Counted from the first letter of the stretch, positions 47,296 through 57,421 are shown. The stretch: DNA of 64,000 bases from JAWSVE01 sp033852115 (GCA_033852115.1 JAWSVE010000001.1:62001-126000); one strand, 5' to 3'. Numbers and translations: made by a program. Notes: generated by a model from the sequence alone, not told the origin.

Positions 47296-49299
47296 CTACG
47301 TGCTGGCCCATTTCCAGCTGATACGAACATTATTGGATGCATTTCCTTGAATACTTGTGGCCAACATTATTGTATGGATAGGAATACGCTTGTGATACCC
47401 ACGGCTGAGCCAGCCAAGCCTACTTTCGTCTCCATGAAAACAACTCGCTGAGACATGCTCACCAAACTCCATAACAACAGCACCCCCTGGAATAGAAAAC
47501 GAAACAGAATGCTGGTTGACCACAACGTCCTCACAATACTCCGACAAATGAAAATAGGACCGAACCTGGTGAGATGCTTCCGCGCTAAACTCATCTGTAA
47601 TGGAAAGCAGGTTGTCATGACTAGCTAGTACTATGCTGCGCTTATGAGTGACGGGATCGGCTAGGCGATGATACCCGGTATGACTTCCTACAAATTGGGT
47701 GCAGTTGTTGTCAACGTTCCACACTTCGCACTCCGCCTGCGCATGATCACCCCACATAAATGGTCCGAGAATTGTAGATTGATCTAGACCGTCGATTTCC
47801 ACGGCATTGTGTGCTTTCGTTTTACGAAAGTAATGGCGCCAATCTGGATAGCTAAAGTAGTCATAAGTTCCTGGATCAACAAAGACATCAGTACCATTTA
47901 GCCTGAGCGTAAAGCTCAAAGCATCCGCGTGGCCATGCGCCGCAATGCTCTGATAGCCCAAATCAGCGCAGTCGACCAGTACGCTAGCACCATTACCCAA
48001 TTGACGATCACCGCTTTGTAGTAGGTAGTAGCCACTCTCATTAAAAGCAATTGACTCCAAACGACTGGAAATAACACTACCTGCTCTTGGATGAGCTCCA
48101 AATAACCAAAGGCTCGATTCATGTTGCTGCGACGGCACGAGTGGCCATTGTTCATCTTTGTAATACTGTGCAGCCCAAGCCATTAATGCCGAGACTGAAT
48201 GTTGTGAATCACCAAGATCCAAAACATACCCATCATCAGCATCACCGAAAAGTGGAAGCTGATCTCCTCCTCTCGCTATCAGTGCTACAAAATTGATGAG
48301 ACTTTTTAGAGTTGCGTGATAACCAGAAGAAAATGGATGGCCAACTTTGTCCGCAACGATTGAAGAAAATAGATAGAATTGAATAACGAAGAATTGATAA
48401 CCAAGTGCATGCTCTCGCGTACAACCATCTGGATAGGTTTGAGCTGTAATTTCTCGCTCGAGAATATCAAAGGCACGATTACGCCAAGCATCACTTTCTG
48501 CGAACAATGTAAAGTATGACGCGGCGATGTATACGCCAGCGGCTTCTCCAACTAAATGGTTATTTGCCGACGAACCTTCTGAGAACTTTGAGGCAACATC
48601 ACGTATATGGTAAAAAATTGAGTTAAGCCACCGTGATCTGAACTCAACGCTAAAGTTTTTAGTCGCATCACAGAGATCGTAAACCCAAACCCAATTAATG
48701 AGTCGAACCCCAAGTTCGAGAGGGCTTTTCCAATTCATGCCTTTACCGATGGGGTTCTGATCAAACCAAGACTCAAGCTGTTCTTGGATAGCGGTGAGAT
48801 AACGCCGATTACCACTCACTCGCCAAGCTCGAGCCAGAACAACAAGATGATGGTGACGGTTTGGCTCCCAAACCATCTTACAATCACCATTCGTCTCGAA
48901 ATCCCTATAATCAACGAACAGACAATGCCGAACAGGCGCGACACGGCCTGCTGAGTGGTCCAAATGCCAATTGATAGGCTGGCCAAAATCTGCGTTTTTA
49001 AGATCAAAAAATGAAAGCTTTCCCTCAGAAATGCTATTTGCTCGGTCTAGCAAACTGGTTTTCCAGTCGTCTTGGTAGGATGAGCCTGCATCTTCTTGTA
49101 GGGGGTCATAATCTACCAGCTTTATAGACGGGATAAACGAATCAACTGTGGCACCCTGACGAAGCTTTATCGCAGGCAATACTCCCAACTGGACCCTGCC
49201 CGCCTCTATTACAGCTTTCGTGAGACTTGATACTCGCCAAACAACTTCTGCTGGAGACATACTGCGCAGACGATTGACATACCAACCTATAGATCCCAT
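47296..49299 (-). CDS. Heparinase II/III-family protein
   Basis: A 667-residue protein with the alpha-toroid plus C-terminal beta-sandwich typical of heparinase II/III. Conserved region: SIAAHGHADALSFTL, VFVDPGTYDYF, YFRKTKAHNAVEIDGLDQS. Such enzymes cleave uronic-acid-containing polysaccharides by beta-elimination. Inside a biosynthesis locus, a role in trimming or release is more likely than feeding. The ATG at 49299 has GAAGGG upstream; a GTG at 49335 adds 12 residues. Not seen to have a signal peptide. Confidence 0.87.
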   Translation of the reverse strand: MGSIGWYVNRLRSMSPAEVVWRVSSLTKAVIEAGRVQLGVLPAIKLRQGATVDSFIPSIKLVDYDPLQEDAGSSYQDDWKTSLLDRANSISEGKLSFFDLKNADFGQPINWHLDHSAGRVAPVRHCLFVDYRDFETNGDCKMVWEPNRHHHLVVLARAWRVSGNRRYLTAIQEQLESWFDQNPIGKGMNWKSPLELGVRLINWVWVYDLCDATKNFSVEFRSRWLNSIFYHIRDVASKFSEGSSANNHLVGEAAGVYIAASYFTLFAESDAWRNRAFDILEREITAQTYPDGCTREHALGYQFFVIQFYLFSSIVADKVGHPFSSGYHATLKSLINFVALIARGGDQLPLFGDADDGYVLDLGDSQHSVSALMAWAAQYYKDEQWPLVPSQQHESSLWLFGAHPRAGSVISSRLESIAFNESGYYLLQSGDRQLGNGASVLVDCADLGYQSIAAHGHADALSFTLRLNGTDVFVDPGTYDYFSYPDWRHYFRKTKAHNAVEIDGLDQSTILGPFMWGDHAQAECEVWNVDNNCTQFVGSHTGYHRLADPVTHKRSIVLASHDNLLSITDEFSAEASHQVRSYFHLSEYCEDVVVNQHSVSFSIPGGAVVMEFGEHVSASCFHGDESRLGWLSRGYHKRIPIHTIMLATSIQGNASNNVRISWKWAST

Positions 49300-49668
49300 A
49301 GCAAACCCTTCCGCTCGAGCCTCATCGCTGAGCACTTAAAATATCCAATATTAAAATGACAATAGGTAACAAACGATATGCTATCCCTAGTTTCAGGCTG
49401 TGCTTCCTTGCTCTCGGTGAGCGATACCCTAGCCAAGAGGTTAGCCCGGGTAAAGTTCTAGCTCTTGAGGTGCCCCTGGGCGCGACCGGAGGAAACAGGT
49501 TAACTCGTCAGACAAAGCACACCCGGCATCAGAAACCGGCGCGCATTGTAGCAAAAATATGGTAGAACTTCTGTTTAATGAATTAATTCGATCTCCAACT
49601 TCATGACATAGCATCTAAGTAGTCGTTCCTCTACAATATGGTGCTTGTATAAAGGAATAATCGTAGTT
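49300..49668. other. Divergent promoter region with a GC-rich hairpin cluster
   Basis: 369 bp between the heparinase gene and wecB. Positions ~49395-49550 are more GC-rich than their surroundings and contain several consecutive short stems on the plus strand: GCTC/GAGC, CTAGCC/GGTTAG, GCCC/GGGC and CCGG/CCGG. This looks like a structured leader or small RNA, and I could not match it to a known family. Confidence 0.5.
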
Positions 49669-50793
49669 ATGAAAGTACTCACCGTTTTTGGAACCCGCCC
49701 AGAAGCCATTAAGATGGCCCCGCTCGTAAACCAGCTTGCATCAGACGATTTTTTTGATGCTCGCGTTTGTGTTACAGCCCAGCATAGACAAATGCTTGAT
49801 CAAGTGTTGAGCTTGTTTCAGATCACACCTGACTATGACCTAGATATAATGAAACCAGGACAAACACTTGGTGAAATAACAGGCAACATTCTCCAGAAAA
49901 TGAGCGCTGTTCTCCAAGAATTCCGGCCCGACATTGTACTAGTCCATGGTGACACTTCGACGACATTTTCAACTGCGTTAGCCTGCTACTACGAACAAAT
50001 TGCAGTTGGGCATGTTGAAGCAGGCTTAAGAACCGGCAATATTTATTCCCCCTGGCCCGAAGAAGCAAACCGCAAGCTTACTGGCGCAATTACGCGTATA
50101 CATTTCGCCCCAACGGCTAAATCTCAAGCAAACCTGTTAGCTGAGAGTGTAAACGAAGACCATATAGTCGTTACTGGTAACACCGTCATCGATGCGCTTA
50201 AATGGGTTCAAGCAAGTATTCATAATGATGAGCATCAACGCCAACAACTAGCTTCAAACTACCCTTTCTTAGATGAAGACAAAAAGCTAATTTTGGTCAC
50301 TGGGCACCGTCGGGAAAGTTTTGGCGGCGGCTTCGAAAGGATTTGTTCTGCATTAAAAACCATTGCAGAAACCCACCAAGATGCTGAAATTTTGTACCCA
50401 GTACACCTCAACCCCAATGTGCAAGAACCGGTCAACCGTTTACTCAAAGGATTACCCAACGTCCACCTTATTGCACCTCAAGATTATCTTCCTTTTGTCT
50501 ACTTAATGGATCGTGCAACCATTATTCTGACCGATTCGGGAGGAATTCAAGAAGAAGCGCCGTCTCTCGGTAAGCCCGTTCTGGTTATGCGAGAAACAAC
50601 CGAACGACCAGAGGCTGTCGAAGCAGGAACAGTTAAACTCGTGGGGACGGATGTGGAAAAAATTACACAAGAAGTGAATACTTTGCTAACAGACCCAGTT
50701 GCTTACAAAACCATGAGCAAGGCGCACAACCCCTATGGTGACGGACAAGCCTGCCCGCGCATTCTTGAAGCACTAAAAGCAATCGCCAAGTAA
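49669..50793 (+). CDS. wecB: UDP-N-acetylglucosamine 2-epimerase
   Basis: A 374-residue non-hydrolysing epimerase converting UDP-GlcNAc to UDP-ManNAc. It is very like E. coli WecB from its first residue (MKVLTVFGTRPEAIKMAPL). Active-site segments: VHGDTSTTFS, VGHVEAGLRTG, PWPEEANRK, TGHRRESFGGG and TDSGGIQEEAPSLGKP. The longer frame from 49645 uses a TTG. It is followed by wecC; the pair is on the opposite strand to the rest of the locus. Confidence 0.95.
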   Translation: MKVLTVFGTRPEAIKMAPLVNQLASDDFFDARVCVTAQHRQMLDQVLSLFQITPDYDLDIMKPGQTLGEITGNILQKMSAVLQEFRPDIVLVHGDTSTTFSTALACYYEQIAVGHVEAGLRTGNIYSPWPEEANRKLTGAITRIHFAPTAKSQANLLAESVNEDHIVVTGNTVIDALKWVQASIHNDEHQRQQLASNYPFLDEDKKLILVTGHRRESFGGGFERICSALKTIAETHQDAEILYPVHLNPNVQEPVNRLLKGLPNVHLIAPQDYLPFVYLMDRATIILTDSGGIQEEAPSLGKPVLVMRETTERPEAVEAGTVKLVGTDVEKITQEVNTLLTDPVAYKTMSKAHNPYGDGQACPRILEALKAIAK

Positions 50794-50838
50794 ACTGATT
50801 CAACTTATTCGAATTTAATTAAATATGGAGTAACTATC

Positions 50839-52110
50839 GTGGCATTTGAAAGTATCTCGGTCATTGGACTTGGTTATATCGGGCTACCCACAGCAGCAGC
50901 AATCGCAGCACGCCGTAAAAAAGTAATCGGTGTGGACGTAAATCAAATGGCTGTCGACACCATCAATGCCGGCGACATTCATATTGTTGAACCAGAATTA
51001 GATATAGTGGTCAACGCCGCCGTTTCGCAAGGTTATTTAACGGCGACGACGACTCCACAAGCAGCTGATGCTTACTTAATCGCCGTCCCTACGCCATTTA
51101 AAGAAAACCATCAACCCGACTTAAGCTACATACAAAAAGCTTGTGAATCAATTGCTCCTGTATTGAAAAAAGGCGACTTAGTTATTTTAGAGTCAACATC
51201 TCCCGTCGGAGCAACGGAACAAACAGCGATCTGGCTTGCCGAAGCACGAACAGACTTAACTTTCCCTCATCAAAAAGGCGAACTGTCTGATATTCGCGTG
51301 GCTCACTGCCCGGAACGCGTACTTCCCGGGCGTGTGATGCGAGAACTGGTACAAAACGATCGCATCATTGGCGGCATGACCCCTGCTTGCTCTAAACTTG
51401 CCGCAGAGCTCTACCATATTTTTGTCGATGGAGAATGCATTCTAACCAATGCTCGCACAGCAGAAATGTGTAAGCTCACGGAAAATGCGTTTCGTGATGT
51501 CAACATTGCATTCGCGAACGAACTTTCCATCATATGTGACAAACAAAACATCAATGTATGGGAACTCATTCAGCTAGCCAATCGACATCCCCGCGTGAAC
51601 ATTTTACAACCAGGGCCCGGTGTGGGCGGCCACTGCATCGCTGTAGACCCGTGGTTTATTATTAGCCAATCACCAGATGAAGCTCGACTTATAAAATCTG
51701 CACGAGATGTTAATGATGGAAAACCAAAGTGGGTTCTCGACAAAGTCAAAATTGCTATTGCTGAATTTTTAAGTAAAAACCCTGACAGAACAGCTGCCAG
51801 TTTGAACTTAGCGTGCTTTGGCTTAGCGTTTAAGGCAGATATCGACGACCTACGCGAGAGCCCTGCATTAGATATCACCTTAGAGCTCGCTGATATGCAT
51901 CCCGGCACAGTTTTAGCGGTTGAACCGAATATCCACACATTACCCAAAAAGTTGGAAGGCAAAAATGTTGATCTTACTAGCATGGACGTCGCATTGACTA
52001 AAGCAGACATCATGCTTGTATTAGTAGATCACAAGCCATTCAAATTTATTTCCGCTAACAAGATGACTGAGAAAATCGTCATCGATACACGTGGCATTTG
52101 GGCTAATTAG
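50839..52110 (+). CDS. wecC: UDP-N-acetyl-D-mannosaminuronate dehydrogenase
   Basis: A 423-residue NAD-dependent UDP-sugar dehydrogenase: Rossmann GLGYIGLPTAAAIA at the N-terminus, STSPVGATEQ, catalytic Cys in PGVGGHCIAVDPWF (about residue 268) and the C-terminal domain with DLRESPALD. It oxidises UDP-ManNAc to UDP-ManNAcA. The GTG start has GGAG at good spacing. With wecB it supplies an N-acetyl-mannosaminuronic acid donor for the polysaccharide. Confidence 0.95.
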   Translation: MAFESISVIGLGYIGLPTAAAIAARRKKVIGVDVNQMAVDTINAGDIHIVEPELDIVVNAAVSQGYLTATTTPQAADAYLIAVPTPFKENHQPDLSYIQKACESIAPVLKKGDLVILESTSPVGATEQTAIWLAEARTDLTFPHQKGELSDIRVAHCPERVLPGRVMRELVQNDRIIGGMTPACSKLAAELYHIFVDGECILTNARTAEMCKLTENAFRDVNIAFANELSIICDKQNINVWELIQLANRHPRVNILQPGPGVGGHCIAVDPWFIISQSPDEARLIKSARDVNDGKPKWVLDKVKIAIAEFLSKNPDRTAASLNLACFGLAFKADIDDLRESPALDITLELADMHPGTVLAVEPNIHTLPKKLEGKNVDLTSMDVALTKADIMLVLVDHKPFKFISANKMTEKIVIDTRGIWAN

Positions 52111-52147
52111 TTTTTCGAGATCAAGCTATAACTCGAATCTGGTAGAT

Positions 52148-52181
52148 GGCCCTATCTTTTTTAACTAAAAATGATAGGGCC
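52148..52181. terminator. Bidirectional terminator between wecC and the convergent sulfotransferase gene
   Basis: Stem GGCCCTATC/GATAGGGCC, extended by a T6 tract pairing with an A5 tract, between convergent genes. The T and A tracts lie inside the stem rather than after it, so strength is uncertain. Confidence 0.55.
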
Positions 52182-52191
52182 ACTCTGAAGC

Positions 52192-53091
52192 TCATGAGTT
52201 GATACATTCAGCCTGTTGCGACAACCAACGCTCTGGGTAACTATTGGGGTACCTCCGCGCTAAAGACTCAATTGACGCTTTGTATTCGCCAACCAAGTAT
52301 TCTCTTATTTCTGAAGGCATAGTTTTGTCAAGCGAGGCATTGACCTGCTTGTTCTCAGTGATGTCACTGAGCAATTCAGTCGAGATTCCCACGAAGTCAA
52401 AAAGCGACTTTCGAATAGTATTTGGCTCTTCTACAATTTGATCATACCAAAGAACAAGAAATTGATTATCGGGTAATATCTTTTCCCATCGCTCTATAAC
52501 CATTTCATAATTTGATCTTTCAGTGATTGCTGCGTATGACAAATAATCCTTAATATCTTGCGTTGACATATCCGTTAGCTTTTTGCCGTAACGTTTCTCA
52601 TGATATCGAATAGTGGACCATGCTCGCTCGATTGGGTCCCTCAAGATAAAAAACACTTTAATATCAGGCAACAGTTCAACAACCTCTTTAACACCTTGGT
52701 CGTTAAGCAGGCCATAAGCGGGAGTAATCTCACCGGTTACCTTTTCTCCTGGCACATCGAAAAGACTCTTGTACCACATATTGCCTGGTTTACGAAAATA
52801 ATACTTCAGATCCCATGATAGCTGTTGAGAATTAGGGGAAACAATATTCCTCCCCATGGCTTTGATAAGATTGTAGCGAAACTTTTTAAAGTCTGGATCA
52901 AACGAAAATAATCGATTTATCCAGCCACCCTCCTTCAAGTAGCTCGAAGATAGATAACTCGGATCTCTAGTAAAATAATGAAGTTCCTTCCTTCGCGGCA
53001 TCCAGACATTAGGATGTTGCTGAAGTTGCGCTGAGAGCCAGGTTGTCCCAGAACGAGCGGCACCAATACCCAAGAAATCCGGCTTAGACAT
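52192..53091 (-). CDS. Sulfotransferase (third, heparan-sulfate type)
   Basis: A 299-residue sulfotransferase closer to the heparan N/O-sulfotransferase group: PAPS loop FLGIGAARSGTTWLSAQL (about residue 5), KELHYF, and the 3'-phosphate site VFFILRDPIERAWSTIRYHEK. It differs from the other two copies. The predicted product is a sulfated polysaccharide, possibly N-sulfated after deacetylation. It overlaps the GT4 gene by 8 bp with GGAG upstream. Confidence 0.87.
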   Translation of the reverse strand: MSKPDFLGIGAARSGTTWLSAQLQQHPNVWMPRRKELHYFTRDPSYLSSSYLKEGGWINRLFSFDPDFKKFRYNLIKAMGRNIVSPNSQQLSWDLKYYFRKPGNMWYKSLFDVPGEKVTGEITPAYGLLNDQGVKEVVELLPDIKVFFILRDPIERAWSTIRYHEKRYGKKLTDMSTQDIKDYLSYAAITERSNYEMVIERWEKILPDNQFLVLWYDQIVEEPNTIRKSLFDFVGISTELLSDITENKQVNASLDKTMPSEIREYLVGEYKASIESLARRYPNSYPERWLSQQAECINS

Positions 53092-54247
53092 TGCTCATCT
53101 CCTCCTGGTAATTTTTATCACTTACCATCTTTAACATTAGCTTTTCAAATTGCGAAATTGTTTTGTCCACGTGGTGAAAGTTATTAAAATAATCTGATGC
53201 ATTATTTGAATATTTTGCACGATTCTGCGGAACTAGAGCACTGGTAAGCTTTGAGTATAACGACTCTACAGAGTCAGCTATTTCACCTAACCTATGCTTT
53301 TCAACCACACCATCTGGATCAAATGTGGTCACCAAGGGCACACCAACACTCCAAGCCTCTAAAAAAACATTCGGAAAACCTTCATAAACTGACGTCGAAC
53401 ATAGTACATCGGCAGAATGGTAGAATTTACCCATATCTTCATGCGCAACACGTCCACACAATTCTACATTTGATATTGCACGCGCCCGCTCTACGCATGA
53501 CCTTGCATATTCAGTATCTGTATTCGCTGCCCCGACAATTTTAAAATCCACATGCGGCATTTTTTCAGCAACGGAAAGCAACCACTCCAAACGCTTCTCA
53601 GGGTTAATACGCCCAACCCACAAAACCATAGGCCTGTCAGAGCTTGTTGTTTTTTCTATATTAGAAGTCGACTGAAAACCTTGGCTTGGCATTCTTATCG
53701 TTGTCGCTTTTTTGTTGTAGTTCTGTAATAAAAGCTGTTTTTGACGATCGGTTTGACACACTATATCCTGCGTCATCTTCACGCCGAGCTTATACAACAT
53801 TTTTTCCCTGATCTGTGGCAAACCCCGGAGTTCTTTCGTGCAATCTTCGTCACTTGCAATCGAATACATTACTTTTTTGTTGTTGCGTTTTGCCCAAAGC
53901 GTCAGCTGCCCTAACCCCAAATCGCCACAGTTATAATAATAAATATCGGCGTCGGCTCTATTTAAAGCACCTACAAAACTTGTCCAGCGGGGATGGATAA
54001 ATCTAAACACTGGAATCCCCTCATTTTTTTTGCACATCCCAATCGCCTTGACTCCTCCTACATCGTGGTCACCTGAAAAGTAATCACTCCAGCAAATCAT
54101 ACTTACGCGATAACCTTTTTCAGCGAACCAATTCGCCATGAGTGGAACTTGCACCTCGATCCCGCCAGCATGGCCGGTATCCTTTGACGCAAGTACACCG
54201 TATGCATTGTGGGCGATAAAACATATAGAGGGTTTTTCGGTCGTCAT
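53084..54247 (-). CDS. Glycosyltransferase family 4
   Basis: A 387-residue GT-B transferase. The N-terminal half has HAGGIEVQVPLMANWFAEKGYRVSM; the donor half has VLWVGRINPEKRLEWLLSVAEKM and STSVYEGFPNVFLEAWSVGVPLVTT. It adds a sugar to the growing repeat. Overlaps the sulfotransferase gene. Confidence 0.9.
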   Translation of the reverse strand: MTTEKPSICFIAHNAYGVLASKDTGHAGGIEVQVPLMANWFAEKGYRVSMICWSDYFSGDHDVGGVKAIGMCKKNEGIPVFRFIHPRWTSFVGALNRADADIYYYNCGDLGLGQLTLWAKRNNKKVMYSIASDEDCTKELRGLPQIREKMLYKLGVKMTQDIVCQTDRQKQLLLQNYNKKATTIRMPSQGFQSTSNIEKTTSSDRPMVLWVGRINPEKRLEWLLSVAEKMPHVDFKIVGAANTDTEYARSCVERARAISNVELCGRVAHEDMGKFYHSADVLCSTSVYEGFPNVFLEAWSVGVPLVTTFDPDGVVEKHRLGEIADSVESLYSKLTSALVPQNRAKYSNNASDYFNNFHHVDKTISQFEKLMLKMVSDKNYQEEMSNV

Positions 54248-54259
54248 AATATGGTCAAG

Positions 54260-55291
54260 TTAATTAGATCTAAATCTTAGTAATTTCGTGGACAGATGGA
54301 ATAAAGCTTCTAGTGGGTTTTTGGCATGATGAGGAAACGGCAGGCGTCTGAGTAAAAATAGATTATCTCCAAGTTTATTCAGCCCTTGTTGAGTCGTGAC
54401 AGCGGAGTTGTATCCACATTGCTGCACAAGGCTAGCGGTATTTCGAGAAGCATCTCCATTGGGATAGCAGAAATGTTTACACTCCCGTCCCATGTACTTT
54501 CCTAGAGTTTCTTTTGACTGCGCCAGCTCTTTAATTAGCTCGCTGGTACAAACATGAGTGACTCGTATATGTGAAACAGTATGGCTGCCGAAATCTAATA
54601 AAGGGTTCTGCACCTGTAGATCATCCTTCTGAAGCAAGTCACTCCATACATCACCATCTAGCACTTGCTCTAGTGACGCTCCACTTTCACTCTCAAGCAT
54701 CGAGCAGTTTTTATCTAAGTCGGCAAGCATTTGATAATCGTTTTGGTAGGCACCCTTCAATGCTAAACGGTATGCTTGATAGCTAAAAGATAATTCTTTA
54801 CGACTTCTAAGATTAATCGTCTTTGAATCCGCCCCACAGGGTAATTCTACGCAGCTCTTATCGAGCTGCTGAAGAGCAAAGTCTAACCGATCAATCCAAT
54901 ATGGTTTTCTTTGTTCCACCGCTGAAAGCGTTGGGTAAACGATCATTGGGACTTGAAGGTTTTCTAGTACGGGTAACGCTTTAGTTAAATTGTTCTTATA
55001 GCCATCATCAAAAGTAAGAACTGCAGCATTTTTAACCCACTGAACCTCGCCTTGTAGCATCGCCACCGCATGCTCCAAAGAAATAAAGGTAAAATGCTTT
55101 TGATAGGCTTTGACAATAAGCTCCAACTGTTCAGGCGAGGTTCTTTGCCAAGTTGGCTGCCATTTGTCGTGAATTGTAGGTGCCGCAACTCCATGCAACA
55201 TGAAGATTACCAATTTGTTCCGTGTCAAGTAGCGAGCCAACCAATTAATGCCCAACCACTGAAACATACGAGACAAAATTGCTTTCTTCAT
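54260..55291 (-). CDS. Polysaccharide deacetylase (NodB domain)
   Basis: A 343-residue deacetylase with LHGVAAP, VLTFDDGYKNNL (metal-binding Asp pair), FGSHTVSHIRVTH and FCYPNGDAS. A hydrophobic/basic N-terminus may anchor it at the membrane. The ATG at 55291 overlaps the previous stop by 4 bp (ATGA) and follows AAGGAGG, so I prefer it over the frame start at 55369. It should remove acetyl groups, giving free amines. Confidence 0.88.
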   Translation of the reverse strand: MKKAILSRMFQWLGINWLARYLTRNKLVIFMLHGVAAPTIHDKWQPTWQRTSPEQLELIVKAYQKHFTFISLEHAVAMLQGEVQWVKNAAVLTFDDGYKNNLTKALPVLENLQVPMIVYPTLSAVEQRKPYWIDRLDFALQQLDKSCVELPCGADSKTINLRSRKELSFSYQAYRLALKGAYQNDYQMLADLDKNCSMLESESGASLEQVLDGDVWSDLLQKDDLQVQNPLLDFGSHTVSHIRVTHVCTSELIKELAQSKETLGKYMGRECKHFCYPNGDASRNTASLVQQCGYNSAVTTQQGLNKLGDNLFLLRRLPFPHHAKNPLEALFHLSTKLLRFRSN

Positions 55292-56556
55292 CCCCCACTG
55301 GCCTCCTTGCCACCCGGGTAAGAACTTCCGGATTTTTGTTCTATAACTCGGTTCAGATTTCTGAACCATTTCCCCGCCACAACATCTCGAGCCACATTTT
55401 GCGCTGCCCAGTCGTAGCCAGCCGAGGACAAACTATTCCAGTGCTCGATATCAGACAACAATTTAGCAATAGGCTCAACAAATTCTATTGCTTCTCCATC
55501 TAGTAAATATCCCGTTTTACCTTGCTTAATCGCTGACTTTAAATCACCCACGTTAGACACTACTGGAACCGTACCTGAACCCAGCGCCTCCAACATTGCT
55601 ATTGACACGCCCTCCCACCGGGAAGTGAGTAAAAACACCTTTGCATTTGCCAACAGGCTTTCAACATCTTTCCGCTGCCCGAGAAAATGCAAATTCTCGG
55701 TCAACTTATATTCTGCGCTAAGGGCTTCAAGCTCCTGACGCATCTCGCCGTCGCCAACAATATTGATCGACAATTTGGGACATTGCGTAACGAGGTGACG
55801 TGCAATATCGACAATCCACTGAGGCCTTTTCCTTTCGATCAGTTGCCCAACATAAATAATATCGCAAGACCGTTCCTGATAGCTTGCTCTATCGCTGGGA
55901 ACAATCACGCTGCCTGTTTGTATAATAATCTGGCCAGTAGGTTTAGCTTTCTCAAGAAAATACTGTTTCGCACCCTCTCCCCTCACCACGATTAGATCAA
56001 TGTGCTTTACCAGCCTCTCGGCCAAACGCTCAACAAAATGGCTAGGTTGGGACAACGCATTTAATATTCGATTATCAGCTTTCCAACCACCGCCCTCTAT
56101 TTCATTGGAGCCAGAAGTCGCTTGATAACATACCGGACGGTTAAATAACGCGCCGCAAAATACCGCTATAGGGGCTGTGGGATAAATATGATATGCCATA
56201 AATAAATCAGGACGATATTTATACCCTACGTAGACCGACCAAACAAATTTGGCACCCGCTCTTGATATAACTTTTGATAACCATTTAGGAGGACAGGCAT
56301 AAACTAAGTTGTCCAAGCTATCAACGACATCATCCGTAACTAAAACCACTTCACCAATTTGAGCCTTTGCAAGAGGAGCCACATGCGCATGGAACCAATT
56401 AGGGTTGTGAAAAGTACCTATTACGACGATGCAACTTTGTCGATCCCACCTATTATTCGCAAATGGTCTCATCACGAAACGAACAACAATAGGTAGAAGA
56501 TAACTAATTGACAATATAACTCTTGATAATAGCTTCAATAGGAAAGTTTTCATCAA
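55288..56556 (-). CDS. Glycosyltransferase family 4
   Basis: A 422-residue GT-B transferase with an N-terminal hydrophobic segment. Donor-site features: IIYVGQLIERKRPQWIVDIAR, LHFLGQRKDVESLLANAKVFLLTSRWEGVSIAMLEALGSG. It lies between wecG and the deacetylase, overlapping each by 4 bp, so one translationally coupled unit. Confidence 0.9.
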   Translation of the reverse strand: MMKTFLLKLLSRVILSISYLLPIVVRFVMRPFANNRWDRQSCIVVIGTFHNPNWFHAHVAPLAKAQIGEVVLVTDDVVDSLDNLVYACPPKWLSKVISRAGAKFVWSVYVGYKYRPDLFMAYHIYPTAPIAVFCGALFNRPVCYQATSGSNEIEGGGWKADNRILNALSQPSHFVERLAERLVKHIDLIVVRGEGAKQYFLEKAKPTGQIIIQTGSVIVPSDRASYQERSCDIIYVGQLIERKRPQWIVDIARHLVTQCPKLSINIVGDGEMRQELEALSAEYKLTENLHFLGQRKDVESLLANAKVFLLTSRWEGVSIAMLEALGSGTVPVVSNVGDLKSAIKQGKTGYLLDGEAIEFVEPIAKLLSDIEHWNSLSSAGYDWAAQNVARDVVAGKWFRNLNRVIEQKSGSSYPGGKEASGG

Positions 56557-57320
56557 CTTTCCTTTGATTGAGCACTTGAGGTGGGCAACAATCGTTTAAC
56601 GATTGCAATCAACAGGTACCAGCAAAATAATGAGTTGGTTACCAAGTATCGACGCCATAGTCTACCCGGCTCTTGCAACAGTCGATACATCCATTCAAGA
56701 CCGAGTTTTTGCCATAAAACTGGCGCGCGTTTTACTTTACCTGCAACAACATCGAAAGAACCGCCAACACCATGCACGACCGGGACGTTCATAATTTTGG
56801 CCCAGTCGGCCATAAACTTTTCTTTTTTGGGGGAAGTTATCGCGACAAATAAAACATCGGCTTTTGACTCACCGATTGAATCAGCAATACTCTCTTCTTC
56901 TTCAGCTGTAAAATAACCGTTTCTTCTCCCTGCAATAACTACATGTGGGTAGTTTTCTTTTACAAAACGTTCTACCTTTTCTGAAATTTCTTCAGTTGCG
57001 CCAAGGAAATAAACCCTCCAACCTAACAAATTTCCTTTTTCAAGAATCTCCAGCATTAAATCAATTCCTGCGACACGCTCTGTAAGGGGCGAGCCTAACA
57101 ACTTACTAGCCCATACAACAGAAGCCCCATCAGCGAGAACCATATCAGAGGAAAGTACGTCTTGAGCAAGTTCAGGGTTTCTATGCATGTTGACCACTTT
57201 CGCGGCATTAACAACACCGACATGAAGCTGATCTCTCGATTGAATAGCAGAGGAAACACGCTCAACAGCCTGGGACATTGAATAGTTGTCTATAGGAATA
57301 CCGAATAGGTTAATTCTCAT
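56553..57320 (-). CDS. WecG/TagA/CpsF-family glycosyltransferase
   Basis: A 255-residue GT26 enzyme: NAAKVVNMHRNPEL, LADGASVVWASKLLG (Asp of the active site), ERVAGIDLM, FLGATEEISEKV and SPKKEKFMADW. The family transfers ManNAc or ManNAcA to a lipid-linked GlcNAc, which fits wecB-wecC nearby. It heads the second minus-strand transcription unit, after the terminator at 57399. Confidence 0.9.
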   Translation of the reverse strand: MRINLFGIPIDNYSMSQAVERVSSAIQSRDQLHVGVVNAAKVVNMHRNPELAQDVLSSDMVLADGASVVWASKLLGSPLTERVAGIDLMLEILEKGNLLGWRVYFLGATEEISEKVERFVKENYPHVVIAGRRNGYFTAEEEESIADSIGESKADVLFVAITSPKKEKFMADWAKIMNVPVVHGVGGSFDVVAGKVKRAPVLWQKLGLEWMYRLLQEPGRLWRRYLVTNSLFCWYLLIAIVKRLLPTSSAQSKES

Positions 57321-57398
57321 TATCTAAGCTCAAGCAGTAAAATGTTCAAAATAGGTGGAGGTCTAGTCGAATGCGGAGGTTTAGAACAAGCGCCCCAA

Positions 57399-57421
57399 AA
57401 GCCCAGTGTGATACTGGGCTT
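57399..57421 (-). terminator. Rho-independent terminator after the initiating transferase gene
   Basis: Read on the minus strand: AAGCCCAGT, loop ATCAC, ACTGGGCTT followed by two more T. Lies 21 bp after the stop codon of the WcaJ-like gene. The T tract is short. Confidence 0.65.

Noticed and set aside
49395..49550. Possible SRP, 6S, tmRNA or RNase P RNA
   Set aside because: I compared remembered conserved segments and found no convincing match; kept only as an unassigned structured element.
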